From: Delphinapterus leucas
Lineage: Eukaryota; Chordata; Mammalia; Artiodactyla; Monodontidae
DNA length: 64,000 nucleotides
Direction: 5' to 3'
Assembly: GCF_002288925.2 (NCBI RefSeq)
Contig: NW_022098076.1
Span: forward strand, 71,277,858-71,341,857
The notes under the pieces are model-generated. The model was not told where the DNA came from. It searched no databases and saw only the letters and a program-made list of their open reading frames with translations. Shown here piece after piece: positions 9,761-24,200 of this stretch (within the stretch, counting starts at the first letter, position 1; each line of letters starts with the position of its first letter). The position numbers and the translations under genes are program-made.

Positions 9761-11631
9761 TGCCTGGAAGAAATCTGAAATCTTCATTATGTCTGATTTA
9801 TTATTGATCCTCATAAGATACTGTAAAGCTTTACGATTTCCTGTACATCAGTTTCCACAATCTATAAAATCCAAATAGGTTCAGAATGAATAAATTAACA
9901 TTTATAATTTTTGCTTTCTGCCTCAGCAAAAAAAAGATATAAAGCATAGAGATTATAAAGGAAAACACATATATAAGAAAAATTTGTATGGAATATTTAA
10001 TAAGTTTAATTTCTAAAGTGTCTCCAAATATTATTCTCAACAAATGTCTGAAACAGACTTAAAAAGAAAACAACAATAATAAAGACTACTTGAATCTATA
10101 TTCTTTCCTATTTAACCACCATATAAAAAACTGATAGCTCCTCATCTAAATCAACTAAGTTGATCATCTTATAGCAATTTGAAACCTAGCAAATTTGTGA
10201 TTTAAAGCACAAGCCATATTAACTGTCCTTAGTGGGTAATTTATTAGTGGTTACCCCAGCTAACATATGAAAAACAGGTGAAATAATAAATGAATTTTAT
10301 TTACAACCTGATGCACATTTAAAAAACAAAAGAACACCATCCTTGCATATATTCCCATATTACACAAGGTTAGCACAGCCAGTAGCTTGTACTGTATCTG
10401 TTTAAAATACAACATGTATGAGGAAAACCTCTAGGAATGGCCACTGAAATGTTTTCTATTTTCCAGACAAAAGCCAAGATGTATTTTTAAGAACTCAACA
10501 ATGGATGATTACTTTGCTAAATTTGATTACTTTGCCTTTTCCCTTTCCTTTCTTCCTTCCTTTATTTAAAAGAGAAATTTACCTGTATTGTACAACCAGA
10601 TATTTAAACATTGGTGTACTCCCATGATGCGTCTAAACAGAATATAGAAGAATTATAATAGAATCACCAGCAGCAGTAATAAGACTCTAGTCATTTTCTT
10701 TTTTCTTTGTGACTGTTACCTTGGATGCTGAATCCCTCCATAATTTCTGATAGTTTTAGAGATGGGAATGCTGGCATATCAAGGAGAAATTAAATTTCAT
10801 CATTTTGGCTTTAACACGTACGCTATAAAAGTGACAGCTTGGTGCACTGTAGCTGACAGCTCCCATTAACTAGAAGCTAATGTTGCAGTCAGTCCAAACA
10901 CTGAGTCACGGCCTCTGGCTACAGGAAGGTCCCCTTCATACTAGGATTCTCACACCCCCCCCATGGGAAAGAAAAGCTATAAATATTTTCCACTCGTTTC
11001 CTCCTCAAAGTGATAAAATGAATATTTACACATTGGGACGCTTTTCCTATCCTGAATCTTCTTGGATAAGCCCCTCCACTGACACATTTTATTGGTCTGA
11101 GCAGTTGACTCAAACTGGCCCTCCTTGCCTTCAGAGTAAAGAATAAGCATGTATCGGGATTTAAGTTTTTGAGTCACTGGTAAAACAATAAATAAAATGT
11201 TAGGAAACATGTTTTGAACCTTTACACAGTTTTTTTTTTTTTTTATGAATTGGTGGAAAAGTAACAAGTATCAAGAAAAATTAACTACAATATTTTTAAA
11301 ATGTTAGAAAATGGATGTGGCTTAAGGAATATTTTGAATGAGACTTCAAAAATAAAATAAATGCTAAATTGACTTACTGGAAATTGTACTGTACTGGATA
11401 GTACAGGAGACTATCAAAATAAAGAAAAATAAATCCATTTTTTGAGTACATTTACGTTCATTTAACAAGTTCTTTTGAGTATTAGTTGTTGGCCATGGGT
11501 GCTGTGAGTTTGTATGTGTATATAGTGGGAGGGGAGGGAGAGGTAGATGGTACAAAGAACCTGTCAGTGTTTACAAAGTGCTCCCATTATAATTAAGGAA
11601 GCTTGCAAATCACAGGTTTTCCAGAACAGAG
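9761..11631. other. Unique AT-rich sequence, no gene seen
   Basis: No recognisable exon, RNA gene or young repeat. It contains pyrimidine-rich stretches (around 10530-10570), a T16 tract (about 11228-11244) and a short purine-rich tract (11528-11545). The overlapping frames around 10880-11270 on both strands show no domain, and their codon content does not suggest coding. Confidence 0.4.
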
Positions 11632-11852
11632 CACAGACATTAAAAGCAGAAGCACAAGAGCTAGACTGCCTACGGTCAGTTCTAGCAATGTCATTTTCCA
11701 AGTGGGCAACCTTGAATAATAAGTTATTTAACTTCTGGGTACTTTAGTTTCTTCCTCTGTAAAATGGGAATAATAGGACCCAGGTGAGTTTGAGAACTAA
11801 ATGAGTTAGTATTTGTAAAATGCTTAGAATAGTGCAAATAGTGGCACAATAT
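11632..11852 (+). repeat. MIR SINE remnant
   Basis: Old tRNA-derived MIR in plus orientation. Diagnostic landmarks appear in order: AGACTGCCTACGGTCAG, a decayed 'TTTAACTTCTGGG', 'TTTCTTCCTCTGTAAAATGG', AATAATAGGACC, then AACTAAATGAG and TGTAAAATGCTTAGAATAGT. Edges approximate. Confidence 0.75.
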
Positions 11853-11871
11853 GATATTTAATAATGTTATT

Positions 11872-12715
11872 AGGGAAACATATAGGAATATAGTGATAAA
11901 TAAAAGACAGCTCTTGCCTTCATGGACCCCATTGCCTACTCAGGAGGAGAAAGATAAGTAATTTTTAAATTTCCAAAAACATAGGTAATTGCAATATCCA
12001 AGCTATGCATACAGTACCATGGGAACACAAAGAAGAGATGTACCCAACTAGAATAAACTGAGGGGTTTGAGGAGTGTCCAAAAAGGGTTGGACAAATTAA
12101 TAATAAATATCATTATTTAGGCGCCTTGTATGGAAGAGTTAAAGTAATCAATAAAATATTTATTAAATAAAATATACTTCTATTGGGGATACAGAGATGG
12201 TATAAATATGACTCATTCTCAACACCTGGCGAAGAGACACATCTTATATATGCAAAGATAAATAACAACAAGGTGACCAATTATGAGATGTTTGTTTGTG
12301 AGTTGGGTTATTGGGCAACTATTTGAAGAGGGCTTTGAAAAGAAGGGGAGTGGACAGAGATTCCAGGCAGGAAAGGCTACAGCTGTAGAAATACATGTTA
12401 AGATGCTGACAAGTGGACTGCGTAAATGGTGTAGACAATTCAAACAGGAGGCCTATGTGAGCCTATCCTGGAAAGGTGACCTGTGCCAGACTGTGGAGTG
12501 TTTTGAATGTCCAACCAAGGAGAGAAGAGCATGTTGTCTAAGTACTTGAATATGACCACATGATAATTTCAGTGGGAATTTAAAGGGACTGAGGAGGCCA
12601 TTGTCGTTTTTCTAGGAAGAATCTGTAGGATTCAGTGACTGAAGGAGAGGATAATGGAATAAAGAGGGTCAAGGATGACATCAAGGTTTTTAGTATGATT
12701 GACTGGGAAAATAAA
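11872..12715 (-). repeat. LINE-2 remnant(s), minus orientation
   Basis: Sequence matching the complement of the L2 3' half. A start-like motif (AAAATATTTATTAAAT, 12146-12162) is followed by degraded L2 text such as GATTCCAGGCAGGAAAGG (about 12360) and GTCAAGGATGACATCAAGG (about 12668). A similar but separate start near 11890 (GCTCTTGCCTTCATGGA) suggests a second L2 copy at 11872-12060. Both are ancient and boundaries are approximate. Confidence 0.65.
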
Positions 12716-15700
12716 GACATAATTTCTCTGTAAAAAAAATTCTTAAGAACATTTCCCCCAATGTACAGCTAGGAGAAGTTTCAATAGAAAACTCACTTAA
12801 AATTCAGAGTGAAAAAAAAAATCACTCTAGTCACGCCAGTGATTATGTGAAAACAATCACAACTGTTAATTTATAAATATTGACAATGACGGCCCTCAGG
12901 GGTATAGTGACAGTGTACATGAATTGCGTTTCTGAGTGTACATTTACTTAGCCCTCTTGTAATTAAGTTTAGAATTTCTACATGTAATGTTAAACATGTG
13001 CACTTGAACTGCATTTTATATAATGCACAAAAGTATTTATAAGAATTCTATGCATTTCTGAGAGCTTACCTAAGCATATAATTTAAACTACTTTTGAGCA
13101 CTTAAAGGTTTGAAAGTTTTAAAAGAATAAAGACCGCTGAACCATAATTAAAAATTCTAAGAAACCTACAAGGAATACTTATTAAACATTAAAGGAGGAG
13201 TAAAATAACTCTAGGACCATGATCAAGAAGAACAGAGAACAGTGAAGAAAGGAAGAACAAATGGAGATTTAAAGAGTGAAATGCCTTAAGATCAATCAAA
13301 TAGCAATACCAGATGTGAACAGTCACCAAGCTCAAACAAACGTGAAAGGGCAGAACTCAGGAAATAAGTGTTAAACCCATGAGCACTGCATGATAAGGTA
13401 TTGGGGACAAGAGTTAAAGACATCAAATAAAGCCAATCAGACTTATATAATAACTATCGATAAGGTGTTGCAGAATAACATGTTACCCCAAGTGTAACCA
13501 GTTAAGCTTTAGCAGGCCATCCAACCTGAATAAAGATAAAATGGCTTGTCTTTGGATATAATTTAAAAGATTACACAAGAGAAACTACCATGAGAAAAAT
13601 GAGTTTCATTTAAAATATGGTTGAAGAATTCCATACTCCTTTTTCTTACGAAGAACAAGTCTACTACCATTAAGAACTCTTTGCCCTGAATTTGCTCAAA
13701 GCCAAAATTTATCCTGGACTTACGTACACATACATGAAATATTCTCCGCATACTGCTTGAATACAGAAATAAACACCCTGCACTGTTCTAAAATTCTCAA
13801 GGGTAAATAATAAACCTATATAACACCATGAAATAACTTAGGCACTGGTTGTTAATGTGAGTGAAATATATGCAAAATAAGTAGATATCATATATCTAGG
13901 AGATACTGTACATGACTAGTAGCTCAGACAGACAGCCTCAAAAGTAAGTAAGTCTGGCTTTTTTGAGCTTTATTTTACTAAGTACTTCTGCTCTTGATCA
14001 CAAATTGCCTAACAAACTGTCTAATATGAAGAAGGCATATGGTAAATGTTATAAAGTGACTTATTGTATATGTGACTCTGAGATTTGGAGAAGCAGTGAA
14101 GATGGTTGTAATCTTAAAAACTAAAAAAAAAAAAATTTTTTTTGACTCTTGCATTTGGTAGAGTACATTTTCCTGAAGGGGCTGACAACTTGAGAAGCCC
14201 TTGTAGGGGTTAAATGGAAATAACTTTGTCACCATTTCTATATTCTGACATATCTGAACTTATAAAGGTATTATAAGTCAGCTTCATAATTTTATTTTAA
14301 TTCACACATCCTAAGGACAGGTAATTTTTCTTTATGCCAACTATTGTTGAGTTCTTGTTTTAAGAGTCTGTGACTAAAGGCTAACTTCTACTTTAATTTT
14401 TTTTCCTCAAACCTCAGCCTCTGGAGAGCTAGCTTCCCTAACACAAGGAATTGAAACCCAATCTCAGCCATCTTCTTTTTTGTTCCTGAGCTTTTTAAAT
14501 ATGATGGACAAAGTCATCTTTTATATATTTCACATTACCGCATTTTCATTTAGCCCTTTACTAGCAGGATCATGTTTTAACTTTAGAGAAGAAAAGAGAA
14601 TGCTGATGGCCCTTTAGAGCCCCAGACAATTGAAAGTATTTCTAGAAAAGTGTGTGTGTGTTTAATAGCAAGAGGCAGACATCATCCTGGTTCACAATAC
14701 ACTATACACATTATAGACATATTTATGAAAGTAGAAAGTAGAAAACTTGCCATGAGGAATGCCAGATATTCCACAGTATGTCGATGTTACATATTTAAAT
14801 ATATTTTATTGATCAAATCAACAGAAGGTAATTTTAAATAATATGTTTTGATCTCTCTTGGGCTGTAATCAGGAGGTTCATGTGAAAAGAAAAACAGAGC
14901 CAAGGTGTAAGGGCAGAAACAACCACTCTGTAACCAGAATATGGTACTTATTCCTGATCTGCGATCATTTAAGCACTTGTATAAGTCAGTCCTGTTTTTC
15001 CATTTATTTTAAGCAACATTAGTGCATAAAGATTTATGCAAGTATTTTACTGGAAGTTTCCCATATGCAAGTATGACAGAATTAGACCTATAACTATTGC
15101 CTTCTTCAAGGTCAATTCCAGTAACCACCACAAGAAAAGGAAAGCCTACACATTGCCTAAGGGAAGAAAACAAGGGAGTATTAGCTTCATTGGTTAATGT
15201 AGCTACTGGCATTCCTAAAATATACAATCAAGAAACTATTGGTTTAAATTAGCTACATTTTTGTTTTCAGAAGTTTTATCTACCAGAAAATCTATGACCT
15301 AAAAGTTTTATTCTAAATTTTCATGCCCCCAAATTCTAAAATCAACCATAATATAATTGTACCTATCTTTCCTTTGCAAATGCTCAATTAGTAGTAAGAT
15401 ATAAAAATAATACAGGCAAAAAAGTATAACATAAATAAATTATATGTCAAATACTGTGAGAAGATTCGAATCAGAAATATAGTAAGGGTGCATTTTCACT
15501 CTTTTACCACATGAAACATTTTTGATACTTCATATGTGAACCTGGACAGCTAAAACACAGGTAAATGTAGCAAAACACATCAGGAAAATAAAAGTGCTTA
15601 TAGAATTTACCAAATAAATGATTTTCTTAGATGCATGCAAAATAATTGAGGCTAATTAAAGCCACTGCAAGAAAAGCTAAGTATTATATTTATCAATTAT

Positions 15701-16689
15701 TCACCCAGCAGAATTTGTGGTTGTTTCTAGTTTATACTTTATAAAAATCAGCCTGGATTTTCTATAGTATCATTTTAAATTAATGAGGATAATTTATGTA
15801 ATGAAATTCACAGTTCTTAAATATTACTGCTCTTTGACATAAGAATGAAAAATTATAGTAACAATTATTAAGCCCCTTATAAAAATTCATTTTATATGGT
15901 AGCTAATACAATAAATATGATATCTTTATATTGTAAAAACTATTAAAAAAAACTCTTTGGGATATTTTTAGTGGCATAGATTAAAAGCAATACAGATTTT
16001 TAAATTAAATTTATAGTGTGGCATAATCAAGAGTAACTCCTGGATCAGCTATTTTTAATTTGTATTCCTGTGCACCCTTTCAATTGAGTGATGAAAAATA
16101 AACGGCTAATAAAACTTTTTGTAACGTTGGCCTTTGAAATAATATGCAATCCCATTTTCTTTTATCTCAAAAGTCTTTATTTTTTTTGCCTTTCATTTCC
16201 AAACTCGGGAAAGCGATTCCTTCTTCCTCCCTGCCCCCCAACATCTAACATGGAAGATCTGGTCTTGCCACGAGTAACTTTTTTCTAAGAAAGGGCAGCA
16301 CTGCCCTCTAGTGGACATGCAATATACTAAAATAGTTTCGCAAAAGGGAGAAATACAGTTTTAAATAGAACAATTCAACGGCCGAAGTTTTACTGCATTG
16401 ATAGCTCAGTTTTAGAATTGTGCCTGGATGCCATCCACCTTTCAAGTAATAGTGGTCTGCTACCAATATCATTATTGGTAGTCACACATGATTTCTTAGA
16501 GCAAATGAAATCAAAATGTCAATGAAGTTTTTTCAACTTCAGTACAGATATAAAATGTATGTTACTGTTGCCATTGCTGTGAGCACCAGAAATGTCAGTC
16601 CCTTCATGGCCTGCTGCTTGGTGATAATCATTTAAATGTAAGCTCAAATAGCTAATCCCACATCCACCACTAGATCATATATTCTTATA
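12716..16689. other. Unique AT-rich sequence, no gene seen
   Basis: About 4 kb without recognised exons or young repeats. Frames at 13563-13751, 13978-14235 and 15009-15227 on the minus strand and 14650-14841 and 16088-16288 on the plus strand are short, lack domains and show AT-rich random composition. Some of it is probably repeat too old to name by eye. Confidence 0.35.
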
Positions 16690-16885
16690 TGTTCTTACAG
16701 CATTGCTCCTTTTCCTTCATAGTACTTGTCACAGTTCATAATTATATTACTGTGATAATTTGCTTAATATCTGTTTCAGAGGGCAGAAATGACCTCTTAA
16801 TATTCATCACTATATCCTTAGTACTTAGCACTGTGCCTGGCACAGGGAAGGGACACTGAATAGTCTTATGAATTAATAAATAGGC
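16690..16885 (+). repeat. LINE-2 3' end remnant
   Basis: Plus-strand L2 tail: 'TACTTGTCACAGTTCATAAT', a degraded middle, then the diagnostic 'AGCACTGTGCCTGGCACAGG' and a terminal TGAATTAATAAAT. Ancient and approximate at the left edge. Confidence 0.7.
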
Positions 16886-18125
16886 CAGAGAAATAATTTA
16901 TTAAGAATAGAGGATCAAAGTATAGTTTCATAGTTTCATGCTAATTTCCCACTTAATAAGGTACTCCTGTGCCCACTCAAGTAACGATGAAGCACCAAAA
17001 CAACACACTCTCAGGTCTCTCTTTACTTTTTCAGGTTTCTGCTCTTAACAATATGTTTCTCCCTGATTTTCTTAGTATACTTGTCGTTCAATAGAACATC
17101 ATCATTTAGCTTTTGCTTTACCCCTCTTATTAGGCTTTGAAGTATTACTGTTTTGGGTGAGACCTCTGTAACTGGTGACTTGATTTCATAAGTTATATTC
17201 TACCTCTTTTAGAGGGAATACATTCCCAATTTTTTTTTGCCGTGATGACTTCACAGTATCCATGGTTATTTAAAATTCTGCAATGACTTCATGGTGTTTC
17301 CTTACAAAATACTTCCTTTTTTGGAGTATGCATAAGATAACACCAAAAGTTCAGTTGTCCCCTTCCGTGAAATATGTTCTGCCCATAATGACTGGCTCAC
17401 AGTCATGAGTCATTGTCAATGACGGTAAATTGACACTCTCTTGGGACTTCCAGGTAACCTTGACTTAGGTTATGACGCTGAGCTGGCTTTGCACTAAGTT
17501 TAAGCACTGCAACACCATCTGCTTTTGGAAATACTAAAGGATTCATTCAAATGCAGTTCGTAAACAGGGGAGATTTTGGTATAGCACAAAAATCCCTTTG
17601 ATTCTTACACAATTTTCTCAGCATATTAATGGTTTCATCTATCAAGTAACAAAAACCAAACACAAAATGACTACACAACTGAATATAGAAAGCAGTAGTG
17701 GTGATATAAAGTATTCTAGGCATGACTTTTTTGAGCCATCATTATTCTTGGTTCAGCTGGGCCACATTCTGTGTGACTACTGGAAGTGTTTATTATGTGA
17801 TTTTCCTTGTTTTTCCCACATTTTGCTTTGCCTTCATAAATCAGCAACTTCACCAATTCCTTACACCTGCTTCCATCAAGATACATCTCTCCCAACCCTG
17901 ATTTTTAAAATAAGTCCTTTATTTAAAGTAGTGTATATCTATTGATATTAGAAATTCAGTATGTCATTTAAACTGGTACTTTATAGGATTATTATTTTCA
18001 TTAGTGTTCACTAAATTGCATAGGTTTTGCATTGCCTGTTCCAACCCTGTATTTTTTTCCTACATGCCCTATTATTTTTTGTGTGTTATTTAATATAACA
18101 TGAGGTTTTTTTCAGGAATGCACAT
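16886..18125. other. Unique sequence, no gene seen
   Basis: No recognised exon or repeat. The plus-strand frame 17598-17945 (115 codons) lacks any domain, signal or membrane pattern that I recognise and is more likely chance than coding. Confidence 0.35.
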
Positions 18126-18598
18126 ATCCTATGTAATAGACTATGGTAAAAACTTTGAGGAACTATTGGCTCCCCAAAGACATACATGCCCTAATCCCTA
18201 GAACTTATAAATATGTTATTTTACATGGCAAAAGAGAATCTTGATACAATCAAGATTACTAATCAACTGACCTTGAGATGGGGAGATTATGCTGAATTAT
18301 CAGTGAGTCCAATCTAATTTTTGAGTCCTTAAAAGTAGAAGGGTCAGGAAGAAAAGACTCAATCTACCATTCTTGGCTTTAAAGATGGAAGAAGGGGGCA
18401 ATGAACCAAAAAAAATGTAGTCAGCTTCTAGGGCCTCTAGAAAGGAATGCAGCCCTACCAAAGCTTGATTTTAGCCTAGAGAGACCCATGTCAGACTTCT
18501 GACCTACATAACTGTAAGATAATAAATTTATATTGTTTAAGACACCACATTTGTGGTAATTAGCTTACAGCAGCAATAGAAAACAAATACTTAGATAC
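18126..18598 (+). repeat. MLT1-like LTR remnant
   Basis: Ancient solo LTR of the MaLR type in plus orientation. It opens with TTGGCTCCCCAAAGACATAC-like text and contains 'ATTATCAGTGAGTCCAATCT'. It ends with the characteristic run 'GATAATAAATTTATATTGTT TAAGACACCACATTTGTGG' and 'AGCAATAGAAAACAAATAC'. AATAAA at about 18521-18526 is the expected LTR polyadenylation signal. Family name is from memory; old non-coding relic only. Confidence 0.7.
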
Positions 18599-18854
18599 AT
18601 ATTTAAATTGCTGCTTTTATTGCTATTATTAATACAAAATATCTAATATTGTATACTTGCATCTGAAAAAAATTAAGTTAGAATTGATTTTATTAATTTA
18701 GTAGGAAACAGATATTTAAAAATCTCATTTACAGGTTTAGTTTGATTCAGGGATTACAAATAACAATTAGATCTAAATTGTCATTAATACAATATGAACA
18801 CTCCTTTAGAATGAGGACTAACCTAGGTGAAATGATTTTATATATGCATTTATA

Positions 18855-18855
<1 letters not shown>

Positions 18856-18897
<42 letters not shown>
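18856..18897. repeat. (AC)21 microsatellite
   Basis: Uninterrupted 42-bp AC dinucleotide run; likely length-polymorphic. Confidence 0.98.
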
Positions 18898-18900
<3 letters not shown>

Positions 18901-21012
18901 AAGATAAGCTAAAGCCCCTCCACTAAAAAGAAATGAACAGCAAGCTTATCATGTTAGTTACCATCACCAGCTCATACCCTGACATCTGCACAGGGGCCCC
19001 ATATAATTTCCCACCTGAAGTTCCCCTCAGGCAACATCCTGAAGGGAATGTGTGAAATTCCTCTCCATACTCCCCTCGATAAAAACTCTTCTGTCCTCTA
19101 TTCACTTTTCTCCAAATCCTGATAATGAATCAATTGCTGTTAATGAATTAATGGGAGATGATATATTTCCCCTAAATTAAATAATTTAATTTTAATGAGA
19201 TTTTTCAGGGGATAATCACTTAACCCTTAGCTTTAATTGATATGAATTTCAGTAGATAATATTGAGCAGGTGGGATTTTTCATCCTTCAAATCACATGTG
19301 TTCAACCTTAATTATAAGGCTGGGTCCCATGCATCTAACAAACTCACTGTGTAACCCCAGCTAATTAGAAGTACTTTTTTCTGTGTCTAAAACATGATTA
19401 TAAATGGGATTACTGTTGAAGTTAATTGTTATTAAAAGAAAGTACAAATCTCACAGATTTGGAGGGATGATTTAACTGGAAGACTTACATATTTATTTAT
19501 AATCTCCTTAACTGTAGCTGTTTTACCTATAAAATAAAAGACACAAAGGATAGATACTATATGTATTTGATGAGCTGCCACATAAAAGAGATATTAGATT
19601 TATTTGGTTTATCACCAGAAAGCAAAGAGAATCAAAGAAGAAACTAAACAGGAAGCAATTCTATGTTCACTATAATAAAATTTCTAAAACACGTTAATGC
19701 TGAAAATGGCACTGGTTTCCTTACAAGGTCCAAAGCTCCTGTAGTTTGAAGTATTTAATCAAATATCAGATTGCATTAAACAGGAAGAAATATTGCAGAA
19801 CTTCAGTTTTCAGTGGCCTTTATGGGTAGAGCCCGAAGAGTTCTATCCTGGGACTCAGACAACTTTATCCAGACTTGATCTCTTTCCAACTTTTGACTCT
19901 GCTTTCCAAAGCACTGGCCTTATTCGCATAAACTCTCTCAGACTGAGGTTGGCAAGATAGATACCAACAGTTTAAAGCTAACGTCTAATCTTCACAACCA
20001 CTCCCACTGAGATAGAACTTCAATTTCCCAACAACAGTTCTGAAATTGAATCTGCTTGAGCTGGTATGAATCATATGACCTGAATCAGTCATGGCCAGGA
20101 GCATTCGACTGAGGAGTCCCAGATCCCATACTGAAACAAGGGGTTGAGAGATCAGTCCCACCCAATCACAAGGACTGAGAGTGGAGAGTAGGAAAGTCCC
20201 TAAGTAAACCAGAGTGTTATTAGCAGAGGAGAGAATGGATGTTGGGCAGCCAAAACCAAAAGATACTGTTTATAGTGAAACTTTGATTTCTAAAGTTTCT
20301 TTCAGTTCAAAGATTCTATGGTTTATACATTTATTTCCTTCTCAACATGCAATTGATGTAAATAAGTATTCTCTGAGGACTTCAAATTATTTTTAATTTT
20401 GAAAAAAAAGTTATTGTCCTTTTTCCAAAAGCAGATTTTCATTGATAAGAGATTTCTAAAGCACTCAATACTAGTAAGGATAATTTAGATGCATCGTCTT
20501 CAGAAAGGAGATACTCTAGTAACATTATTTGTTATATCTTAATAAGCAATATTGCACATCTATTTTGTATCAGGTGGAAAATATTCATAATATTTCTCCA
20601 AATTTGTATTTGTGCTTCTTTCACAGAAAACCATGAATACTGCAAAAAAGAAAGTGATAATCCTTCGGGCTTCTATTTGTCAAAATAAAATCCCTTTTCA
20701 AACACCTAATAGAAAGGACTTAAAAATCTTGTTACAAGGTTCCGTTGGGATGATGTGACATGTGTTGTTTAACTAGATTCAGAAATGGCCTCCAGGAAGT
20801 CTCAAGATGTTATATTCCTTATCGAAAGAGCTATGCCAATGAAAGAAAACATTAATACTGAGAAAGTCAAAGACTTCCACTACTTTCCCTAGTCCCACAC
20901 CAAAACAGTCATCCTGAACAATTGATGTTTAATGTTAGATAATTGTTAAGACATCTATAAACACTGCTGAAAACTTTAAAGGTCATTGATTTCCCTTTTA
21001 GACTAACATTGC
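18898..21012. other. Unique sequence, no gene seen
   Basis: No exon or RNA gene recognised. A segment at about 20040-20170 (with AATCATATGACCTGAATCAG and CCAATCACAAGGACTG) has the look of an old interspersed repeat that I cannot name. Short frames at 18923-19105 and 20214-20396 are not convincing. Confidence 0.35.
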
Positions 21013-21215
21013 ATAGAGGCAGCATAGTGCAGAGATTAAGAGTACAGAGCCTGGTGCCCAACTGTCTAGGTTCAGATCCCAGCTCTAACACCTACTAGCT
21101 GGCTAACCTCCAGCTGATGACGATAGTAAAAGAAATGCGTGAAGATTAAATAAACCAAAATTAAAATTCATAAAGCATTTACAATAATGTATATTACATA
21201 ATAAGTGTGAAATGA
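21013..21215 (+). repeat. MIR SINE remnant
   Basis: Begins with the well-preserved MIR head GAGGCAGCATAGTGCAGAGATTAAGAG-type text, then 'GGTTCAGATCCCAGCTCTAA' (the old box B region) and CACCTACTAGCTGGCTAACC. The 3' half is strongly decayed (AGATTAAATAAACC, CATAAAGCATTTACA). Confidence 0.8.
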
Positions 21216-24200
21216 AACTAGTTCATTTTCTCTTTCCAACTGTCTTTCTGTGGTTTGTGAAGAAATAGGTAGCACTTACCTGATCAGTGATTAGCTCAAT
21301 TTTGTCATCTTTATTGTCCCTTTAACAAATGACCACTTAATGTAGGACATGGTCTGCTCATGATAGTCTGCCTCTGGGGGTTAATTGATACATATGATAT
21401 GACATGACATAACATGACAGAATTTATAAGGAAAAGAATACAGAACTCTAAAAAGAGTTCTTTTATTTCTTGTACTTCATTGCCTCTTCAAATAGATCTG
21501 CTTTGCAGATTAGATTATTCATTGAATACATTATACTCAATGCTTTGAAGTATGAAAGTAAAATAATTGACTATATCCATCTTGCCTTTTTGTGTGTGAC
21601 TCTGGTTTTATAAATAAGTACTCTGTCACCCTAGAATGAAAAACTCAACAAATTCAATTTCACAGCAAGAAAATATGTTTTTAACATTAGATGCCATTTT
21701 TAAATTAAGTATTGTTTTAGCCTACTTTTTAAAATATTAGCTGAGAAAATCAGGAAGTAAAAGAAAAAAATTATATTTGATGTGCATAGGTTTACCTATT
21801 CTTGTATAGATAAAACCAAGTTAGGAATTATCAGTAGATTTTTTTGCAATTCTCTTGATTCTCATCAGTCTAATTGCATTGCAATCATTGGTCTAGTCTA
21901 TATGAGTAATTTGGGAGTAGAGGTTGGCACACAACTTGGTGAGGAGGGGCAGAACAGGTGTCGGTATGGATTCATGAGATGAGCTGTGAAGTTAACTGCA
22001 TTCACATCATTTTATCAATGTTTATAATCAGAATTATTATACAGAATCCTGGCTATTTGTTATTCATAAAAGCTGTTAACTCCTGCCAATCTTAAATCAT
22101 AGAATACCTTACCCATTAAAATTTAACAAACAAACTAATAGAGCAGCCAATGTTTTATTGTCTGTTTTATAGTTGTTTGATTTACATTAATTAGTCAGGA
22201 TTCATTCTTGGATTTGATAGGTCTTGTTTAAAAATAGGGATAACCAATCCAATCCTACTTTCATACAAGTCCTAAAAGAAATTCAGCTCCTGGAAGAATA
22301 AAGAAAATCTCATGATGCAAAAGGGAGCACATTACCTGCAAATTACATATTAAATTGTAATTGAGACTAAATAGTATTTCAGATATATAGTTTAACATTT
22401 TTCTTTTAAAATATTCTTATATTTAAAATAAATATTGCTCTAAAAATTGCTCCTTTTGAATATTGCTAAAACACCTAGGCCAAAAACGCTTAATTAGTTT
22501 GAAAATTGAGCTAAAATACATTTTGTTTTCTCAATGTAGATAATAACAATGGTATAGCAAAACAGGAAACTTTGACTAAATTATAACAACACATAAATAT
22601 ATTTACATAACACATATTATAAAACATATTTGGTTATATAAAATGTATTAATCCCTTACACTCAATTGTGCACTAAACTGTGCATATTACCTGTTATAGT
22701 TTGATACTTAAGTATTTGCAATCAAAAATCAATGCTTAGATATTAAAATTGATTTTACAATGTAGTCTGAATGGTACAATAAAAAAACTGTTATTTTTAA
22801 AAGTAAATGAACACATATGTATATAAAAATGACAAGAAAATATGAAACGTAACAACATCTGAATAAGTTCTAAAAATATGGTTTAACTATTCTATAAAAT
22901 AATTTTTAATGATGTAAGTGACATTTACAGAAATTTCAAATAATGTTTTTAGTCTAACCAAGATTTTGTATACCAAGTTTCAGTCAAGGAGAAAAATTTT
23001 CATAACTGAATTATAATCTCCAAAATATAGGAATTTAACCTGAAAACTGCAAGAAACTCCTTAGTGACAACATCATAAATAGAAATCTATAAAAACTTGA
23101 TGGTTGTATATGAATTAGAGTTGAGTGTACTATGAAATTATCTCAAACTGCCCTGCTGCTTTCTGAGTTTCTGCCAAGAGTAGGACAACTGCTCAGAAAA
23201 ACTAAGCACAGCTAAATACTCAAGAATTCAGATATATAAAACACTGCATTTCCTGCCTTGTGATCCAACCAATTTAGTATGTGTATTTTGGGTTCTAATT
23301 TTTTCTTTTGAAAAATGAGCTGTTTTTCTGAAATTATTTAATATCTTGCAACATAGTGTAAAATAAGCAAAAATTTGAAAGACAGATGAAAACTTACCTC
23401 AGCTGGCCACCATGTATTCAGGAAAAAAGGCCTTCAAAAAATTCAATTGACGTGTTCATATTGCTGTTAGATAAAAGAAAAATTATTTAGCTTGGAGAAT
23501 ACACAGTTTAGAAAAGAAAGACTACAGGATCATTTGCTTGGCTTAGGAATCATTATTTCTTGTTATTTATATGTAAGGTCTCTCTATCCAACTGGGTTGC
23601 AAGACCTTATAAGATGAAACAACCTTATGTACAGCTCTATTTATATAATCAATAACTGCTGGTGATAACAGCCTTAGGGACACTAGCCACCCACTCTGTC
23701 AAGTTTTTTCATCTGTTAATCGTAGACAACTTCTATCTGTATTTTTGTGCTTTCATAATATTTTTCTAACAAATTTTATCTTTATTTGTTTTCCTGAGAT
23801 GTCTATATAGGGTTCTATTCTCATTTATATGTCTCCCTTCTAATTTAGATTTAATTGTGAGAGGAAAATACTGACTTCTTCCCAACTTGGCATTTATGGA
23901 CCCAAAATATGATTTCCTTTGCTTTTCCTCACCTGTGTTTCATATCTCAGGTTTATTAGAAAATCAGATATAGCAGTAACAAGAGAGTAAAAAAAATGAA
24001 TCTAGTATACTAAATGCAGATTTTTTTTTTAGATTAAGGGAAAATGCTATTCTATTTTTATGGGTTGAAATTTTATTTCTAAAAAACTGTTAGACAATAT
24101 CAGTTTAATTTTGTAAATAAATCTCTTTGATAGCTCAAAAGGCTAACCTCATACATTTTGTAACAGAACTAAATATATCCTTCTGTACACTGAATCTTCA